A stretch of 64,000 bases of DNA. Source: Streptomyces sp. NBC_00620. GTDB lineage: Bacteria; Actinomycetota; Actinomycetes; Streptomycetales; Streptomycetaceae. The notes under the pieces were generated by a model. That model had not been told where the DNA came from. It worked only from the letters and a program-made list of their open reading frames with translations, and made no database searches. Shown here one piece after another: positions 43,465-53,008 of the stretch. How positions within the stretch are numbered: the stretch's first letter is position 1; every line of letters starts with the position of its first letter. The position numbers were made by a program, and so were the translations under genes. Location: contig NZ_JAPENY010000003.1 in NCBI RefSeq assembly GCF_026341825.1, positions 992,001 through 1,056,000 on the forward strand, in the 5' to 3' direction.

Positions 43465-45138
43465 TCACCCGTGGTCGTGACCGATCGGATCCCCCTCCGT
43501 GTCCGTACCGGGCCCCGGACCGATACTGATCTCGAACTCGCCGTCGTACTGCTTGTGGCCCTCGATCACGGCGAGTTCGATGGCCTCTGAGGCCATCTCC
43601 CCCCGCACCATGAGCGGGTCCTTGCGCAGGTCACGCATGAGCGCGACGCACATGCCGATCATGACGAGGACGAATGGGGCGGCGGCGAGGATCGTGAGGT
43701 TCTGGAGGCCGGTGAGCGCGTCGCCCTCGCTGCCGACGAGCAGCATGATGGCGGCGACGGCACCGGTCAGGACACCCCAGAACACCACGACGAACCGGCC
43801 GGGTTCGAGCGCGCCCTTCTGGGAGAGCGTGCCCATCACGATGGACGCGGCGTCTGCTCCGGAGACGAAGAAGATGCCGACCAGGATCATCACGAGGAGG
43901 CTGGTGGCGGTGGCGACGGGGAACTCGGCGAGCACACCGAAGAGTTGGCCCTCGGGTGTCGACTCCCCCGCGAGCTGTCCGCTCTCCTTCAGCTTCATCG
44001 CCGTACCGCCGAAGACCGCGAACCAGACCAGACTGACGGTGCTGGGGACGAGGATCACGCCGCCGACGAACTGCCGGATGGTGCGGCCGCGGCTGATGCG
44101 GGCGATGAACATGCCGACGAACGGCGTCCAGGAGATCCACCACGCCCAGTAGAAGACGGTCCAACTGCCCAGCCAGGCCGCGACGCCCTCGCCGCCGCTG
44201 GCCTCGGTGCGTCCGGCGAGCTGGGGCAGGTCACCGAGGTAGGCGAAGATCGAGGTGGGCAGCAGGTCGAGGACGATGATGGTCGGGCCCGCGATGAACA
44301 CGAAGACCGCGAGGATCAGGGCCAGCACCATGTTGATGTTGGACAGCCACTGGATGCCCTTCTCGACGCCGGAGACGGCCGAGGCGACGAACGCCACCGT
44401 CAGCACGGCGATGATCGCGACGAGCAGACCGTCGCTCACCTTGTCCATCCAGTCCAGCTCGGTGAATCCGGATCCGATCTGGAGCGCGCCCAGGCCGAGG
44501 GAGGCGGCGGAGCCGAAGACGGTGGCGACGATCGCGAGGATGTCGATCACCCGGCCCGCGGCGCCGTTCGCGTGCCGCTCGCCGATGAGTGGGGTGAAGA
44601 CCGCGCTGATCGTCTGGCGCCGGCGTTTGCGGAAGGTGCTGTAGGCGATGCCGAGGCCGACCACCGCGTAGATCGCCCAGGGGTGCAGTGTCCAGTGGAA
44701 GAGGGTCGTGGCCATCGCCGTCTCCATGCGCTCGCCGGAGTCGGCGGGGGTGGTGCCCGGCGGGGGCGTCGTGTAGTGCGACAGCGGCTCGCTCACGCCG
44801 TAGAACATCAGGCCGATTCCCATGACTGCGCTGAACATCATCGCGACCCACGACACCGTGCGGAACTCGGGTTCCTCGCCCTCGGCGCCCAGGTGGATCC
44901 TTCCGTAGCGGCTGATCGCGAGCCAGAGGGCGAAGACCACGAAGCAGGAGGCGGCCAGCATGAAGGCCCAACCGCCGTTGTGGATCAGCCCGTTGAGCAT
45001 CCTGGTCGAGGCGCTCTCCAGCGAGTCCGTGGCGACCGAGCCCCAGATCACGAACGCCAGGGTGAGCACGGCGGTGACGCCGAACACCACGCGATCGGTC
45101 CGCCCGCCGTGGGCCGTCTCGTCTTCTTGCCCCGTCAT
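43465..45138 (-). CDS. BCCT-family betaine/choline/carnitine transporter
   Basis: A 557-residue secondary transporter with twelve predicted membrane helices. The family signature in helix 8 is WWISWTPFVGMFIARISRGRTIRQFV. Also seen are GIGLMFYGVSEPLSHY near residue 100 and FHWTLHPWAIYAVVGLGIAY near 150. It imports a quaternary ammonium solute, probably driven by Na+ or H+, for osmoprotection. The N-terminal 20 and C-terminal 40 residues are charged cytoplasmic tails that may sense osmotic strength. ATG 45138 has GAAAGGCG upstream. A hairpin that terminates the upstream peptidase operon lies just before it. Confidence 0.93.
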   Translation of the reverse strand: MTGQEDETAHGGRTDRVVFGVTAVLTLAFVIWGSVATDSLESASTRMLNGLIHNGGWAFMLAASCFVVFALWLAISRYGRIHLGAEGEEPEFRTVSWVAMMFSAVMGIGLMFYGVSEPLSHYTTPPPGTTPADSGERMETAMATTLFHWTLHPWAIYAVVGLGIAYSTFRKRRRQTISAVFTPLIGERHANGAAGRVIDILAIVATVFGSAASLGLGALQIGSGFTELDWMDKVSDGLLVAIIAVLTVAFVASAVSGVEKGIQWLSNINMVLALILAVFVFIAGPTIIVLDLLPTSIFAYLGDLPQLAGRTEASGGEGVAAWLGSWTVFYWAWWISWTPFVGMFIARISRGRTIRQFVGGVILVPSTVSLVWFAVFGGTAMKLKESGQLAGESTPEGQLFGVLAEFPVATATSLLVMILVGIFFVSGADAASIVMGTLSQKGALEPGRFVVVFWGVLTGAVAAIMLLVGSEGDALTGLQNLTILAAAPFVLVMIGMCVALMRDLRKDPLMVRGEMASEAIELAVIEGHKQYDGEFEISIGPGPGTDTEGDPIGHDHG

Positions 45139-45156
45139 GGGCAGCGCCTTTCGCGG

Positions 45157-45192
45157 TAGGGCGTATGGATGCTATTGCACCCATACGCCCTA
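45157..45192 (-). terminator. Terminator of the Xaa-Pro peptidase/M14 operon
   Basis: Arms 45157-45172 and 45177-45192 form a 16-bp stem with a 4-base loop. The single mismatch is A:C on plus-strand RNA but G:U on minus-strand RNA, so the stem is complete only in the minus direction. It lies 26 bases past the M14 stop. Confidence 0.75.
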
Positions 45193-45218
45193 TCACAGGC
45201 ACGGCCGTTCTCCGCGTC

Positions 45219-46502
45219 TCAGCAGTCGGTGTCGGGCTCCCCGGCCGTGAGGTGGTACGGAGCGCGCTCGTCGAGGAGCAGCGGGACGAGTGCGCGCAGG
45301 GACTGCCGAAGGGGTACGAGTACGCCGTCGGCCTCCTGCCGTACGCGGACGCCGTGGAGGGCGAGTTCGTCGCTCAGGTCCGTGTACTGGTCCGCCGTGA
45401 GCCGGTATCCGCAGGGCGGGTCCTGGATCACCTCGGCGGGTTCGGCCGGGTCGTTGTCCGCGCCGCCGAGGTAGACCGGGCCGGCGTCCAGATATCCCGC
45501 GAGCCGGGCGGCCGAGGTGGCTGCCTCGACCTGCTGCCGGCGCTCACCCGTGAAAGTGAACAGGCCCCCGAGCGCGGCCAGTTGGGAGTCGACTCGGCGA
45601 CGGTTGTTCAGGGCCGGGTCGGCCTGTTCGGCATCCGTGAGGGGGTCGACGCGGCTCTCGATGAGGAGTCCCGCGGAGTGTTTGACGCCCGACATGTTCC
45701 GCAGGATGCGTTCCTGGCCGTCCCCCGCCACCTGCTGGATCGGATCGCCGGTCACGGGGTCGGTCCAGATGCCGTAAGTGCCCGTCGAGTACCCCTCCTC
45801 CTGGGCGGCGGGGCGGACGTAGTCCAGCGACAGGGTGTGCGCCTCGTCGTGCACGGCCGTGTCCGTGTTGAGGTTGCGCGGCCAGAGGTCGAAGAGGTCC
45901 TTGTCGTAGTACGGGGGCGTGGCGCCGTACTCGTGCAGGTCGTAGACGACGTCGGGTTCGCGGTCGCGGACGACCGCTGCCATCGCGCGGGCCTCGGCGG
46001 TCTGGAGCGCGAGGTGGTCGCGATTGACGTCGAGACCGTCACTGTTGCCGCGGGTGTCGGCGGCGCGGCCGTCAGGGTTGGCGGTGGGCACCACCAGCAG
46101 GGTGGTTCTCTGCAGGAAGCGCTGGGTGCTCTGGTCGTTCGCGTACGCCAGGTCGCGGATCGTGGTGAGACAGGCCTCGCGCCCGGACGGCTCGTCGCCG
46201 TGCTGGCTGCACACCAGGAGCACGGTGGTGGCCGCTCGTTGGGCGCCCACGCGGACCAGTTGCAGCGGGCGGCCCTGTTTGGTCGTGCCGATCCGGGCCA
46301 CCGAGACGCGGTCGCTCGCCCGGTCGACGGCCGCCAGGAAGTCCTGCTCCTCGGGCTGGCTGGTCCAGCGGGCGCCGTCGGTCTGCTCGAAGCCGGTGCG
46401 CGGCGGGGTCTCCGCCGCGTACGCCGGTGCGGTCAGCAGGGGCGCGGCCAGGGCCGTGGCGGTGACCGCCACGGCCAGGGCGCTGATACGTAAGCCGGTC
46501 AA
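45219..46502 (-). CDS. Secreted M14 zinc carboxypeptidase
   Basis: A 427-residue exported metallocarboxypeptidase. Residues 1-29 are a signal peptide ([21 protein letters not shown]). The zinc ligands include [13 protein letters not shown] (His and Glu) near residue 100, and [19 protein letters not shown] carries the distal His. NPDGR and DVNRDH mark the substrate-binding Asn/Arg region. It starts at TTG 46502, which overlaps the upstream peptidase stop (TTGA) and has GGGAGA six bases before it. It is thus coupled to the Xaa-Pro peptidase. Together the two degrade extracellular proline-rich peptides. Confidence 0.88.
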   Translation of the reverse strand: MTGLRISALAVAVTATALAAPLLTAPAYAAETPPRTGFEQTDGARWTSQPEEQDFLAAVDRASDRVSVARIGTTKQGRPLQLVRVGAQRAATTVLLVCSQHGDEPSGREACLTTIRDLAYANDQSTQRFLQRTTLLVVPTANPDGRAADTRGNSDGLDVNRDHLALQTAEARAMAAVVRDREPDVVYDLHEYGATPPYYDKDLFDLWPRNLNTDTAVHDEAHTLSLDYVRPAAQEEGYSTGTYGIWTDPVTGDPIQQVAGDGQERILRNMSGVKHSAGLLIESRVDPLTDAEQADPALNNRRRVDSQLAALGGLFTFTGERRQQVEAATSAARLAGYLDAGPVYLGGADNDPAEPAEVIQDPPCGYRLTADQYTDLSDELALHGVRVRQEADGVLVPLRQSLRALVPLLLDERAPYHLTAGEPDTDC

Positions 46503-48460
46503 CTGGTCTCTCCCGGGACTCGGAGGGCGGTGCTCGGGTCGCGTACGCCGTCGAGGACGGAGCCGCTCGGAGCCGCGACGGAACCCGACGTGGCCTTGGC
46601 GAAGGCCTTGGCGCCGCCGACCAGCGGGACCTTGGCCGAGGTACGGGCCAGGTCGAGCGTCAGGGTCGGCGTGCTCGACGGCGGGTCGATGAGGTCCTTG
46701 TCGGTACCCGCGACGATCAGGGCGAGCCGGTGGCCCTTGGGGACGACGTGGTCGGTGAAGGCGAGGTCGAGGGTGATCGTGTACGCCTTGCCGGGGGTGA
46801 GCGGGACGCCCTTCTTCGCCGAGGCATAGTTGCCGAGGTCGGCCCAGCCGCGGCTGAAGACCGTGTAGTCGACGTCCGCGTTCTTCGACTGCGTCACCTT
46901 GAAGCAGGAGCTGTCGCCGGTCGTGCTCGGGCCCCAGCAGGTGCGGTCGGTGAGGGTGCTGATGCCCTCACCGGAGGCGGCGTAGTCGCGGATGGTGTCC
47001 GGGCCGAGGTCGACAAGTACAGCGGTGAGATGGGCCGTTGAGGTCGTCGGGGTGGCGGTGACCGTCACCTTCGACGAGCCGGACAGACGCAGGTCCTTCG
47101 TCAGCGGCTGGGTGACGAACCCGGCCTTCTCGGGGGTCGGCTGGTCGATGTAGGCGGCCCAGTCGGTCTCGCTCAGCTGCGGGTTGTCGGTGAAGGTCTC
47201 GGTTCCGGAGCCCTTGGTCAGCCCGAGGGTGCCGACGCCTGCCGCGGAGCCCGTGGCCGGGCGGAGGGTGGTCGTGTCGGTGGCGCGCGGCGGCCAGACG
47301 CTGGAGGTCACCCACTGGTCGGGGTGGCGCTCGATGTCGGCCATGGGCTCGTCGTCGATGCCGTTGTCGTAGCCGAGGAGTTCGTGGTCGAACCAGCGGT
47401 GCAGGGTGTCGACCCACTCGGCGCGGCGGAAGTCGAAGGGGTCGACGTGGCCGGTCTGCGAGATCCAGATCTTGCGGTCGACGCCGTTCTCGGCGAGGGC
47501 GTCCCACCACGGGCCGACGTGCTGGGTGCGGACGTTGAGGTCCTGAGCGCCGTGGATCAGGAAGACGCTGGCCTTGACCTTGCTCGCGTCCTTCACGTAG
47601 TCGCGCTCGGTCCAGAACGGGGTCCAGTCACCGGTGCGCGGCGCCCCGTCGACGATCTTCTGCTGGACGGCGGCGCACTTGGTGCGGGCGTCGGGGCTGT
47701 CGACGTAGTCGGACAGCCAGTCCGGGCCGGAGTCGTAGAGCGGGGCGCCCTCGCTGAAGTAGTAGTCGTACCAGGAGGAGATGGCGCTGATCGGCACGAT
47801 GGTTTCCAGGCCCTTGACGCCTGTGGCGGCAACGCCGTTGGCGATGGTGCCGTCCCAGCTCTTGCCGATCATGCCGGTCTTGCCGTTGGTCCAGGTGGCC
47901 TTGGACGTGGCGGTCCCGGTGCGGGTGGTGTACGCCTTGGCCCGGCCGTTGAGCCAGTCGACGACGGCCTTCGCGGACTGGATGTCGGAGCGGCCTCCCA
48001 CGTCCACGCAGCCGTCGGAGCGGTTGGTGCCGGCCAGGTCGACGCCGACGAAGGCGTAGCCGCGGGGCACGAAGTAGTTGTCGTAGAACAGCGGCATCTG
48101 GACGACATTGCCGTTCGCGTCGTACGTCTTCTTCTGGCTCTCGTTGCCGCGTCCGCAGCACGAGTAGTAGGGACTGGCGTCCATGATCACGGGTATCTTG
48201 CGGCCCTGCGCGGCGAGTTCGCGGGGCCGGACGATGTCGACGGCGACGCGGTCGGCCTTCCCGTCGCTGTCGCCGTCGAGGCCGGTGTCCACCCACACGG
48301 ATTCGCGGATCGCGTTGTCGTACGAGTAGATCGGGGTGCTCTCCCGCGGGGCACTGTGTGCAGCGACCGGGGTGAGCAGGGTTGCCATCAGGGCGGCCGT
48401 GGCCGCCGTCGCGAGCGTTCTCCAGGTCGTGAAGCGCATACGGCGCGCACGTATCGGCAT
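46499..48460 (-). CDS. Secreted Xaa-Pro dipeptidyl-peptidase (S15 type)
   Basis: A 653-residue exported serine peptidase of the CocE/X-Pro family. Residues 1-37 form a signal peptide ([22 protein letters not shown]). The alpha/beta-hydrolase core has the nucleophile in [15 protein letters not shown], the acid region near [14 protein letters not shown] and the catalytic His in [14 protein letters not shown]. The C-terminal jelly-roll (from about 430) is typical of the S15 family. It removes Xaa-Pro dipeptides from peptide N-termini. ATG 48460 is used; ATG 48439 is an alternative. It is divergent from the M1 peptidase gene and overlaps the M14 gene. Confidence 0.93.
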   Translation of the reverse strand: MPIRARRMRFTTWRTLATAATAALMATLLTPVAAHSAPRESTPIYSYDNAIRESVWVDTGLDGDSDGKADRVAVDIVRPRELAAQGRKIPVIMDASPYYSCCGRGNESQKKTYDANGNVVQMPLFYDNYFVPRGYAFVGVDLAGTNRSDGCVDVGGRSDIQSAKAVVDWLNGRAKAYTTRTGTATSKATWTNGKTGMIGKSWDGTIANGVAATGVKGLETIVPISAISSWYDYYFSEGAPLYDSGPDWLSDYVDSPDARTKCAAVQQKIVDGAPRTGDWTPFWTERDYVKDASKVKASVFLIHGAQDLNVRTQHVGPWWDALAENGVDRKIWISQTGHVDPFDFRRAEWVDTLHRWFDHELLGYDNGIDDEPMADIERHPDQWVTSSVWPPRATDTTTLRPATGSAAGVGTLGLTKGSGTETFTDNPQLSETDWAAYIDQPTPEKAGFVTQPLTKDLRLSGSSKVTVTATPTTSTAHLTAVLVDLGPDTIRDYAASGEGISTLTDRTCWGPSTTGDSSCFKVTQSKNADVDYTVFSRGWADLGNYASAKKGVPLTPGKAYTITLDLAFTDHVVPKGHRLALIVAGTDKDLIDPPSSTPTLTLDLARTSAKVPLVGGAKAFAKATSGSVAAPSGSVLDGVRDPSTALRVPGETS

Positions 48461-48642
48461 GCGCGGAAGGTACCCCGGTCAACTCCCGTGCAAAAGAGGG
48501 TCCGTGAAAGGTCCCTGGGGCGGGATTGCTCATGACGGCCGAATGGCGATCGTGTGACAGGGGTGGCCGTGGACATGACCGGGGCCACAGGGTCTGAATA
48601 GGCTCCGAACAGACTTCACGGCCCTACGACTTGGAGCTTGAC

Positions 48643-50154
48643 GTGCACCGCAGACTCATCGCCCCGGGCGCTCTCGCGGCCTCCTTCCTGCTGGCGATCC
48701 CAGCATCGGCGGCCAGCTACTCCCCCGGAGCGCCGGGCATCGGCGACCCCTACTACCCGGCCTACGGCAACGGTGGATACGACGTCTCGCACTACGATCT
48801 GCGGCTCCAGTACCAGCCGCAGACGGATGAGTTGGAGGGTACGGCGACCCTCCTGGCGACCACCAAGCAGGATCTCTCCCGCTTCAATCTGGACTTTCTG
48901 CTCGATGTGAGCGAGGTGCGGGTGAACGGCGTGAAGGCGTCGTTCGCCACGTCCGGCGAGCACGAGCTGGAGATCACCCCGAAGACGCCGCTGGCCAAGG
49001 GCAAGACCGTGACCATCGTGGTGCGTTACAGCGGTGTGCCGTCGTCGAAGACGGCGTACGGCTTCACCAGCTGGCACCGCACGCCGGACGGCGGCGTCGG
49101 CGCGAACGAGCCCGAGGCGGCGTGGTGGTGGTTCCCGAGCAACGACCACCCGCTCGACAAGGCGACGTACGACGTGTCCGTGGCCGTTCCCGACGGCACC
49201 CAGGCCATCTCCAACGGCACGCTCCAGTCGACCAGTTCACGGCTCGGCTGGACGCGCTACAACTGGCGGTCCAACAAGCCGCAGGCCACGTATCTCGCGA
49301 CGCTCGCGGTGGGCAAGTTCGACATCACGACCGGGACGACCGAGAGCGGTATCCCGGTCATCAACGCGTACAGCAAGGACCTGGGCGACAACGCCGGGGC
49401 GGCGCGGGCGAGCATCGAGCGCACCGGTGAGGTCGCCGACTTCCTCACGGAGTACTTCGGTCCTTACCCCTTCAACGCGCTCGGCGGGTACGTCCCCAAC
49501 ACCACCACCGGGTACGCGCTGGAGACGCAGACGCGGCCGTTCTACAGCCCGCGCCAGTTCGCGAACGGCTCGAACGTGTCGGTCGTCGTCCATGAGCTCG
49601 CCCACCAGTGGTACGGGGACGAGGTGTCCGTCGCCGGGTGGAAGGACATCTGGATCAACGAGGGCTTCGCCCGGTACGCGCAGTGGCTGTGGTCGGAGCA
49701 CGAGGGTGAGGGGACGGCGCAGGAGCTCGCGGACTACGTGTACGCGTCGCACCCGGCGGACGACGCCTTCTGGACGGTCGCGCCCGGGGATCCGGGTCCG
49801 GAGAACCAGTTCGACATCGCGGTCTACGACCGAGGGGCACTCGCCATTCAGGCGCTGCGCAACGAGATCGGGGACGACGCGTTCTTCGCCATCCTGAAGG
49901 GGTGGCCGAGCGAGCACGCGTACGGGAACGCGTCGGTCGGCGACTTCCAGAAGTACGCGGAGGACGTGTCCGGCCAGTCGCTCGGCTCGCTCTTCGACAC
50001 CTGGCTGTTCCAGCCGTCGAAGCCGGGGGCGCCTGCGGCGCAGGGCGCGTCGATCCCTCGGGCCGCGGGGACGGACGGGGCTGCTTCGGGGACTCCTTCT
50101 CAGCCGAAGTCCTGGAAGAAGATCGCCGCGACCGACTCGGTGCACGATCACTGA
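48643..50154 (+). CDS. Secreted M1-family metallopeptidase
   Basis: A 503-residue exported zinc peptidase. Residues 1-25 are a signal peptide (LIAPGALAASFLLAIPASAA). The N-terminal beta domain spans about 40-225. The catalytic domain has HELAH at 317-321 and Glu340 as third ligand (HEXXH-X18-E). The usual GAMEN exopeptidase motif is replaced by GYALETQTRP, a variant I recall from actinobacterial secreted M1 proteins. Aminopeptidase specificity is therefore less sure. GTG 48643 is preferred because GGAG lies six bases ahead. The C-terminal 50 residues are Ala/Gly/Ser-rich. It overlaps the PfkB gene end by seven bases. Confidence 0.92.
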   Translation: MHRRLIAPGALAASFLLAIPASAASYSPGAPGIGDPYYPAYGNGGYDVSHYDLRLQYQPQTDELEGTATLLATTKQDLSRFNLDFLLDVSEVRVNGVKASFATSGEHELEITPKTPLAKGKTVTIVVRYSGVPSSKTAYGFTSWHRTPDGGVGANEPEAAWWWFPSNDHPLDKATYDVSVAVPDGTQAISNGTLQSTSSRLGWTRYNWRSNKPQATYLATLAVGKFDITTGTTESGIPVINAYSKDLGDNAGAARASIERTGEVADFLTEYFGPYPFNALGGYVPNTTTGYALETQTRPFYSPRQFANGSNVSVVVHELAHQWYGDEVSVAGWKDIWINEGFARYAQWLWSEHEGEGTAQELADYVYASHPADDAFWTVAPGDPGPENQFDIAVYDRGALAIQALRNEIGDDAFFAILKGWPSEHAYGNASVGDFQKYAEDVSGQSLGSLFDTWLFQPSKPGAPAAQGASIPRAAGTDGAASGTPSQPKSWKKIAATDSVHDH

Positions 50155-51089
50155 GGTGTGACGTGAGGCGGGTGGGCGCCATCGGCTTCCAACTCCTTGA
50201 CGCGGGTCAGGAGTTCGTCGCGGCTGATGGCGTCCGCCCGCGTCGACGGCACGGTGCAGGCGTGGGCGCCGGCCACCGCGCCGTACAGGGCGCAACGCCT
50301 GGGCGGCTCGCCGGCCAGCCATCCGAGGAGGAAGGCGGAGGCGAAGGCGTCGCCCGCGCCGTTGGAGTCCACCACCGGGGCGGGGGGTGTGACCGCCGGG
50401 ATGTGGGTCACCTCGTTGTCCGCCAGCAGGTACGCGCCGTCGGCTCCCGCCATGGCGACGACCACCTCGGCCCGGCCCCGCTCGACGATCTGCCGCATCG
50501 TCCGCTCCGGGTCGGGCAGCGCGGTGGTGGATACGAACACGACGTCGGCGGCGTAGGCGAAGGGCTCGTGGTAGGGATTCTCGCCGTCCCAGTTGTGCAG
50601 GTCGGTCGAGAGGGTCACCCCGGCCTCCCGCAGCGCGGGGAGCGTGAAGGCGCACGGGTAGGTGATGACGACATGGGCGTGACGGCTGGCCCCGGCCAGC
50701 GCCCGGACCGTCTCCTCCGGGAGCCGGTCGGTCTCCCGCGAGCGGCTCTCGTCGTACAGCGACAGTCGCCGTCCTTCGGGGTCCACGAGATTGACCGCGC
50801 GCTTGGTGCCGCCGGGCTGGTGGACCTCGGTGAGCGGGATGCCCCGGTCGCGGTGCAGCGCGCGGATCAGCTCGCCCTCGTGGTCGTCGCCGATCATGTC
50901 GAGGTGGTGCGTGCGCAGGCCCAGGCTGTGCACGCCGAGGGCGACGAAGTCCCCGCTCTGGCCGGCGCGGGTCTCGATGCCGGGCCGGATCATGTAGCTG
51001 TCGGCGTACGGGAGCGGGAGTTCGGGGACGTACACGATCGTGTCCACGCCCGCGCCTCCCAGGACGAGGACGTCGATCTCGGTACTCAT
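50148..51089 (-). CDS. PfkB-family carbohydrate/nucleoside kinase
   Basis: A 313-residue ribokinase-type sugar kinase. N-terminal VLVLGGAGVDTIVYVPELP and the AGQSGDFVALGVHSLGL lid start the fold. The catalytic signature is VDSNGAGDAFASAFLLGWLAG near residue 250, with the catalytic Asp and anion hole. DLHNWDGENPYHEPF is near the middle. The phosphorylated sugar is unknown. ATG 51089 follows AGAGGAA. An exact inverted repeat 55-85 bases upstream (51144-51174) is a likely operator. It faces the M1 peptidase gene convergently. Confidence 0.9.
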   Translation of the reverse strand: MSTEIDVLVLGGAGVDTIVYVPELPLPYADSYMIRPGIETRAGQSGDFVALGVHSLGLRTHHLDMIGDDHEGELIRALHRDRGIPLTEVHQPGGTKRAVNLVDPEGRRLSLYDESRSRETDRLPEETVRALAGASRHAHVVITYPCAFTLPALREAGVTLSTDLHNWDGENPYHEPFAYAADVVFVSTTALPDPERTMRQIVERGRAEVVVAMAGADGAYLLADNEVTHIPAVTPPAPVVDSNGAGDAFASAFLLGWLAGEPPRRCALYGAVAGAHACTVPSTRADAISRDELLTRVKELEADGAHPPHVTPQ

Positions 51090-51143
51090 GGGGTTCCTCT
51101 CGGCTCTGAGCAGGTGAGTCAAGCAGGGTCCGCCAGGCCCGGC

Positions 51144-51174
51144 AATGACTTGCAGAATCTTTCCGCAAGTCATT
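51144..51174. promoter_or_regulatory. Inverted-repeat operator upstream of the PfkB gene
   Basis: AATGACTTGC (51144-51153) and GCAAGTCATT (51165-51174) are exact reverse complements separated by 11 bases, about 55 bases before the kinase start. The ACTTGC...GCAAGT layout is like operators of sugar regulators. Confidence 0.55.
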
Positions 51175-51204
51175 TCTGTTGCTCTGCATGGCCGTTGGCG
51201 GTTC

Positions 51205-51306
51205 TCAGTCCCCGTGGTCGTACACCGTCACAGCGATCCCCGGCTTCACCAGCCGCTCCATGACGAGCTGCTCCACACCCAGCAGTCCGAGGGCGGCGTC
51301 AATGGC
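51205..51306 (-). pseudogene. Possible 33-codon gene remnant
   Basis: In the gap between the kinase and MerR genes a short frame ends LLGVEQLVMERLVKPGIAV then TVYDHGD and a stop. Composition and codon bias look like a protein C-terminus, but a stop (TAG at 51309-51307) lies just upstream and no start is present. I do not recognise the parent family. Apart from this, the operator and the MerR promoter, the 332-base gap holds nothing obvious. Confidence 0.35.
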
Positions 51307-51350
51307 CTACTGACAGTGACTGTCGACCGGGCGGACAGCGGGGCGCGGCT

Positions 51351-51380
51351 TTCACAACACTGGTGAGACAGCAATACTGT
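51351..51380 (+). promoter_or_regulatory. Promoter and MerR-type site of the MerR gene
   Basis: TTCACA (51351-51356), an 18-base spacer and TACTGT (51375-51380). The palindrome ACAG-N5-CTGT (51368-51380) covers the -10 region, as expected for an autoregulating MerR protein. A second palindrome, GACAG-TGA-CTGTC, lies at 51312-51324. Confidence 0.5.
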
Positions 51381-51421
51381 TGCACCTGGCCGCTGTACAA
51401 CCCGGAGAGGCAGGATCCGCC

Positions 51422-52120
51422 ATGACCACGGACACCGAGGAGCCGGCGCTCACGGTCGATGAGCTGGCCGCGCGTGCGGGGGTCACGGTCCGTACGGTCC
51501 GTTTTTACAGCACCAAGGGGCTGCTGCCGCCGCCGGTGATCGGTCCTCGGCGCGTGGGGCACTACAGCCAGGAGCATCTGGCCCGGCTCGCGCTCATCGA
51601 GGAGTTGCAGCGCCAGGGCATGACGCTGGCCGCGATCGAGCGTCATCTCCAGCAGCTGCCGGCCGGCCTGAGCGCCCACGACCTCGCCATCCACCGTGCC
51701 GTGGTGGCCTCCTGGGCGCCCGACGCGGCGGAGGACGTGACGCGCGAGGAGTTGGAGCGGCGGGCAGGGCGCTCACTGGGCGAGGAGGAGCTGGACCGGC
51801 TCGCCGCGATGAGCGTCATCACTCGGACCGCGGACTCGTTCCGCGTGGACCCGGGGTTGCTGCGGCTCGGCGTACAGCTCCTCGACGTACCCATCGCGCA
51901 CGAGACGATCCTCGCGGCCCGGACCGTACTCCTTGAGCACTCGCGCGCGGCGGCCCACGAGCTGTCCGCGCTGCTGCGTGACGCGGTGGGCAAGCGCGAG
52001 TCCGTGGCGGCGGTGAAGTCACTGTCGGCGCACATGCAGCCACTGGTGGTGCAGGCGCTGCTGACCACGTTCCAGCGCTCGCTGAAGGAAGAGCTCCGGG
52101 AGTGGCTCAAGGAGTCCTGA
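51422..52120 (+). CDS. MerR family transcriptional regulator
   Basis: A 232-residue regulator. The MerR winged helix-turn-helix is LTVDELAARAGVTVRTVRFYSTKGLLPPPVIGPRRVGHYSQEHLARLALIEELQRQGMTLAAIE, spanning about residues 10-75 and quoted here by its sub-blocks LAARAGVTVRTVRFY and VGHYSQEHLARL. The C-terminal 150 residues are an uncharacterised helical domain, longer than metal-sensing MerR proteins and without Cys ligands, so an organic effector is more likely. ATG 51422 follows GGCAGGA. It is convergent with the short-chain dehydrogenase gene. Confidence 0.9.
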   Translation: MTTDTEEPALTVDELAARAGVTVRTVRFYSTKGLLPPPVIGPRRVGHYSQEHLARLALIEELQRQGMTLAAIERHLQQLPAGLSAHDLAIHRAVVASWAPDAAEDVTREELERRAGRSLGEEELDRLAAMSVITRTADSFRVDPGLLRLGVQLLDVPIAHETILAARTVLLEHSRAAAHELSALLRDAVGKRESVAAVKSLSAHMQPLVVQALLTTFQRSLKEELREWLKES

Positions 52121-52141
52121 GCCACCCGGCTCCGCAAGCAA

Positions 52142-52867
52142 CTACAAGTAGGCGGAACCGCCCGCCACATTGAGGGTCTGGCCGGTCAGGAAGCCGCTGC
52201 CCTCGTCGACGACGTACAGCAGGGTCGAGACGAGATCGGACGGCTCCTGGGTCCTGGGGACGGCCTGCTGGGCGCGGACGTGCTCGAAGCCGCCGTCCGC
52301 GCCGACGGTCCGCTCGGCGGTGGCGGTGCGGACCATGCTCGGCGCGATCGCGTTGACGGTGATCCCGCAGGGCCCGAGCGCGGAGGCCAGCGAGCGCGTG
52401 AAGCCGATCAGGCCCGCCTTCGAGGAGACGTACGCGACCATCGTCGGGGGCGCGGTCAGCACGGCCGCCGACACGATGTTCACGATCCGGCCCCAGCCCG
52501 CCTCCTTCAGATACGGCAGCACGGCGCGGGACAGCAGGAACGGCGCCTCCAGATTGACTCGCATGACCCGACGCCACTCCTCGGGCGTGGTGTCCTCGAA
52601 GTCCAACTCCGGGTACACGCCAGCGTTGTTGACGAGGACGTGCAGTGTCCCGAACCGGTCGATGACACGCTCCAGCGCGTCCCTGATCTGCTCCTCGTCG
52701 GTGACGTCGGCGATCAACTCCACGTAGTCCAGTACCCGTTTGGCCGTCTCGGGCTGCGGAACGAGATCGATCCCCGCGACTCGATAGCCACGCCCGGCGA
52801 GCGCGACGGCGAACTCCTGCCCGAGGCCCTGTGCCGCTCCGGTCACCAGGGCGGTACGTGTCTCCAT
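52142..52867 (-). CDS. Short-chain dehydrogenase/reductase (SDR)
   Basis: A 241-residue classical SDR. The cofactor motif is ALVTGAAQGLGQEFA near residue 6. The structural NNAG is in VLVNNAGVY. The catalytic Tyr and Lys are in AYVSSKAGLIGF near residue 143, with the Ser in NIVSAAV. The C-terminal GSGFLTGQTLNVAGGSAYL is typical. The acidic residue after the first strand (GIDLVPQ) suggests NAD+ preference. The substrate is unknown. ATG at 52867 is chosen to start the fold directly. It is divergent from the sugar ABC importer and may act on the imported sugar or its product, which is inference. Confidence 0.9.
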   Translation of the reverse strand: METRTALVTGAAQGLGQEFAVALAGRGYRVAGIDLVPQPETAKRVLDYVELIADVTDEEQIRDALERVIDRFGTLHVLVNNAGVYPELDFEDTTPEEWRRVMRVNLEAPFLLSRAVLPYLKEAGWGRIVNIVSAAVLTAPPTMVAYVSSKAGLIGFTRSLASALGPCGITVNAIAPSMVRTATAERTVGADGGFEHVRAQQAVPRTQEPSDLVSTLLYVVDEGSGFLTGQTLNVAGGSAYL

Positions 52868-53008
52868 GGGGCGAGTGTGATGAACCGTCAGTCGGTCGGC
52901 AAGAGCGCATTCCACTCGCCGGAACGGCCCTGTTGCCGCGGGCGTTTGAGAGGCCCAGTCTGCGGGGCGAACGCCCAGCCAGCGTCAGCCGTACGGGAGC
53001 CGTGCCCG

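Noticed and set aside
52280-53008. N-terminal extension of the sugar permease
   Set aside because: The extra residues are antisense to the SDR gene. The membrane protein proper begins at ATG 53009 with GGGAG upstream.
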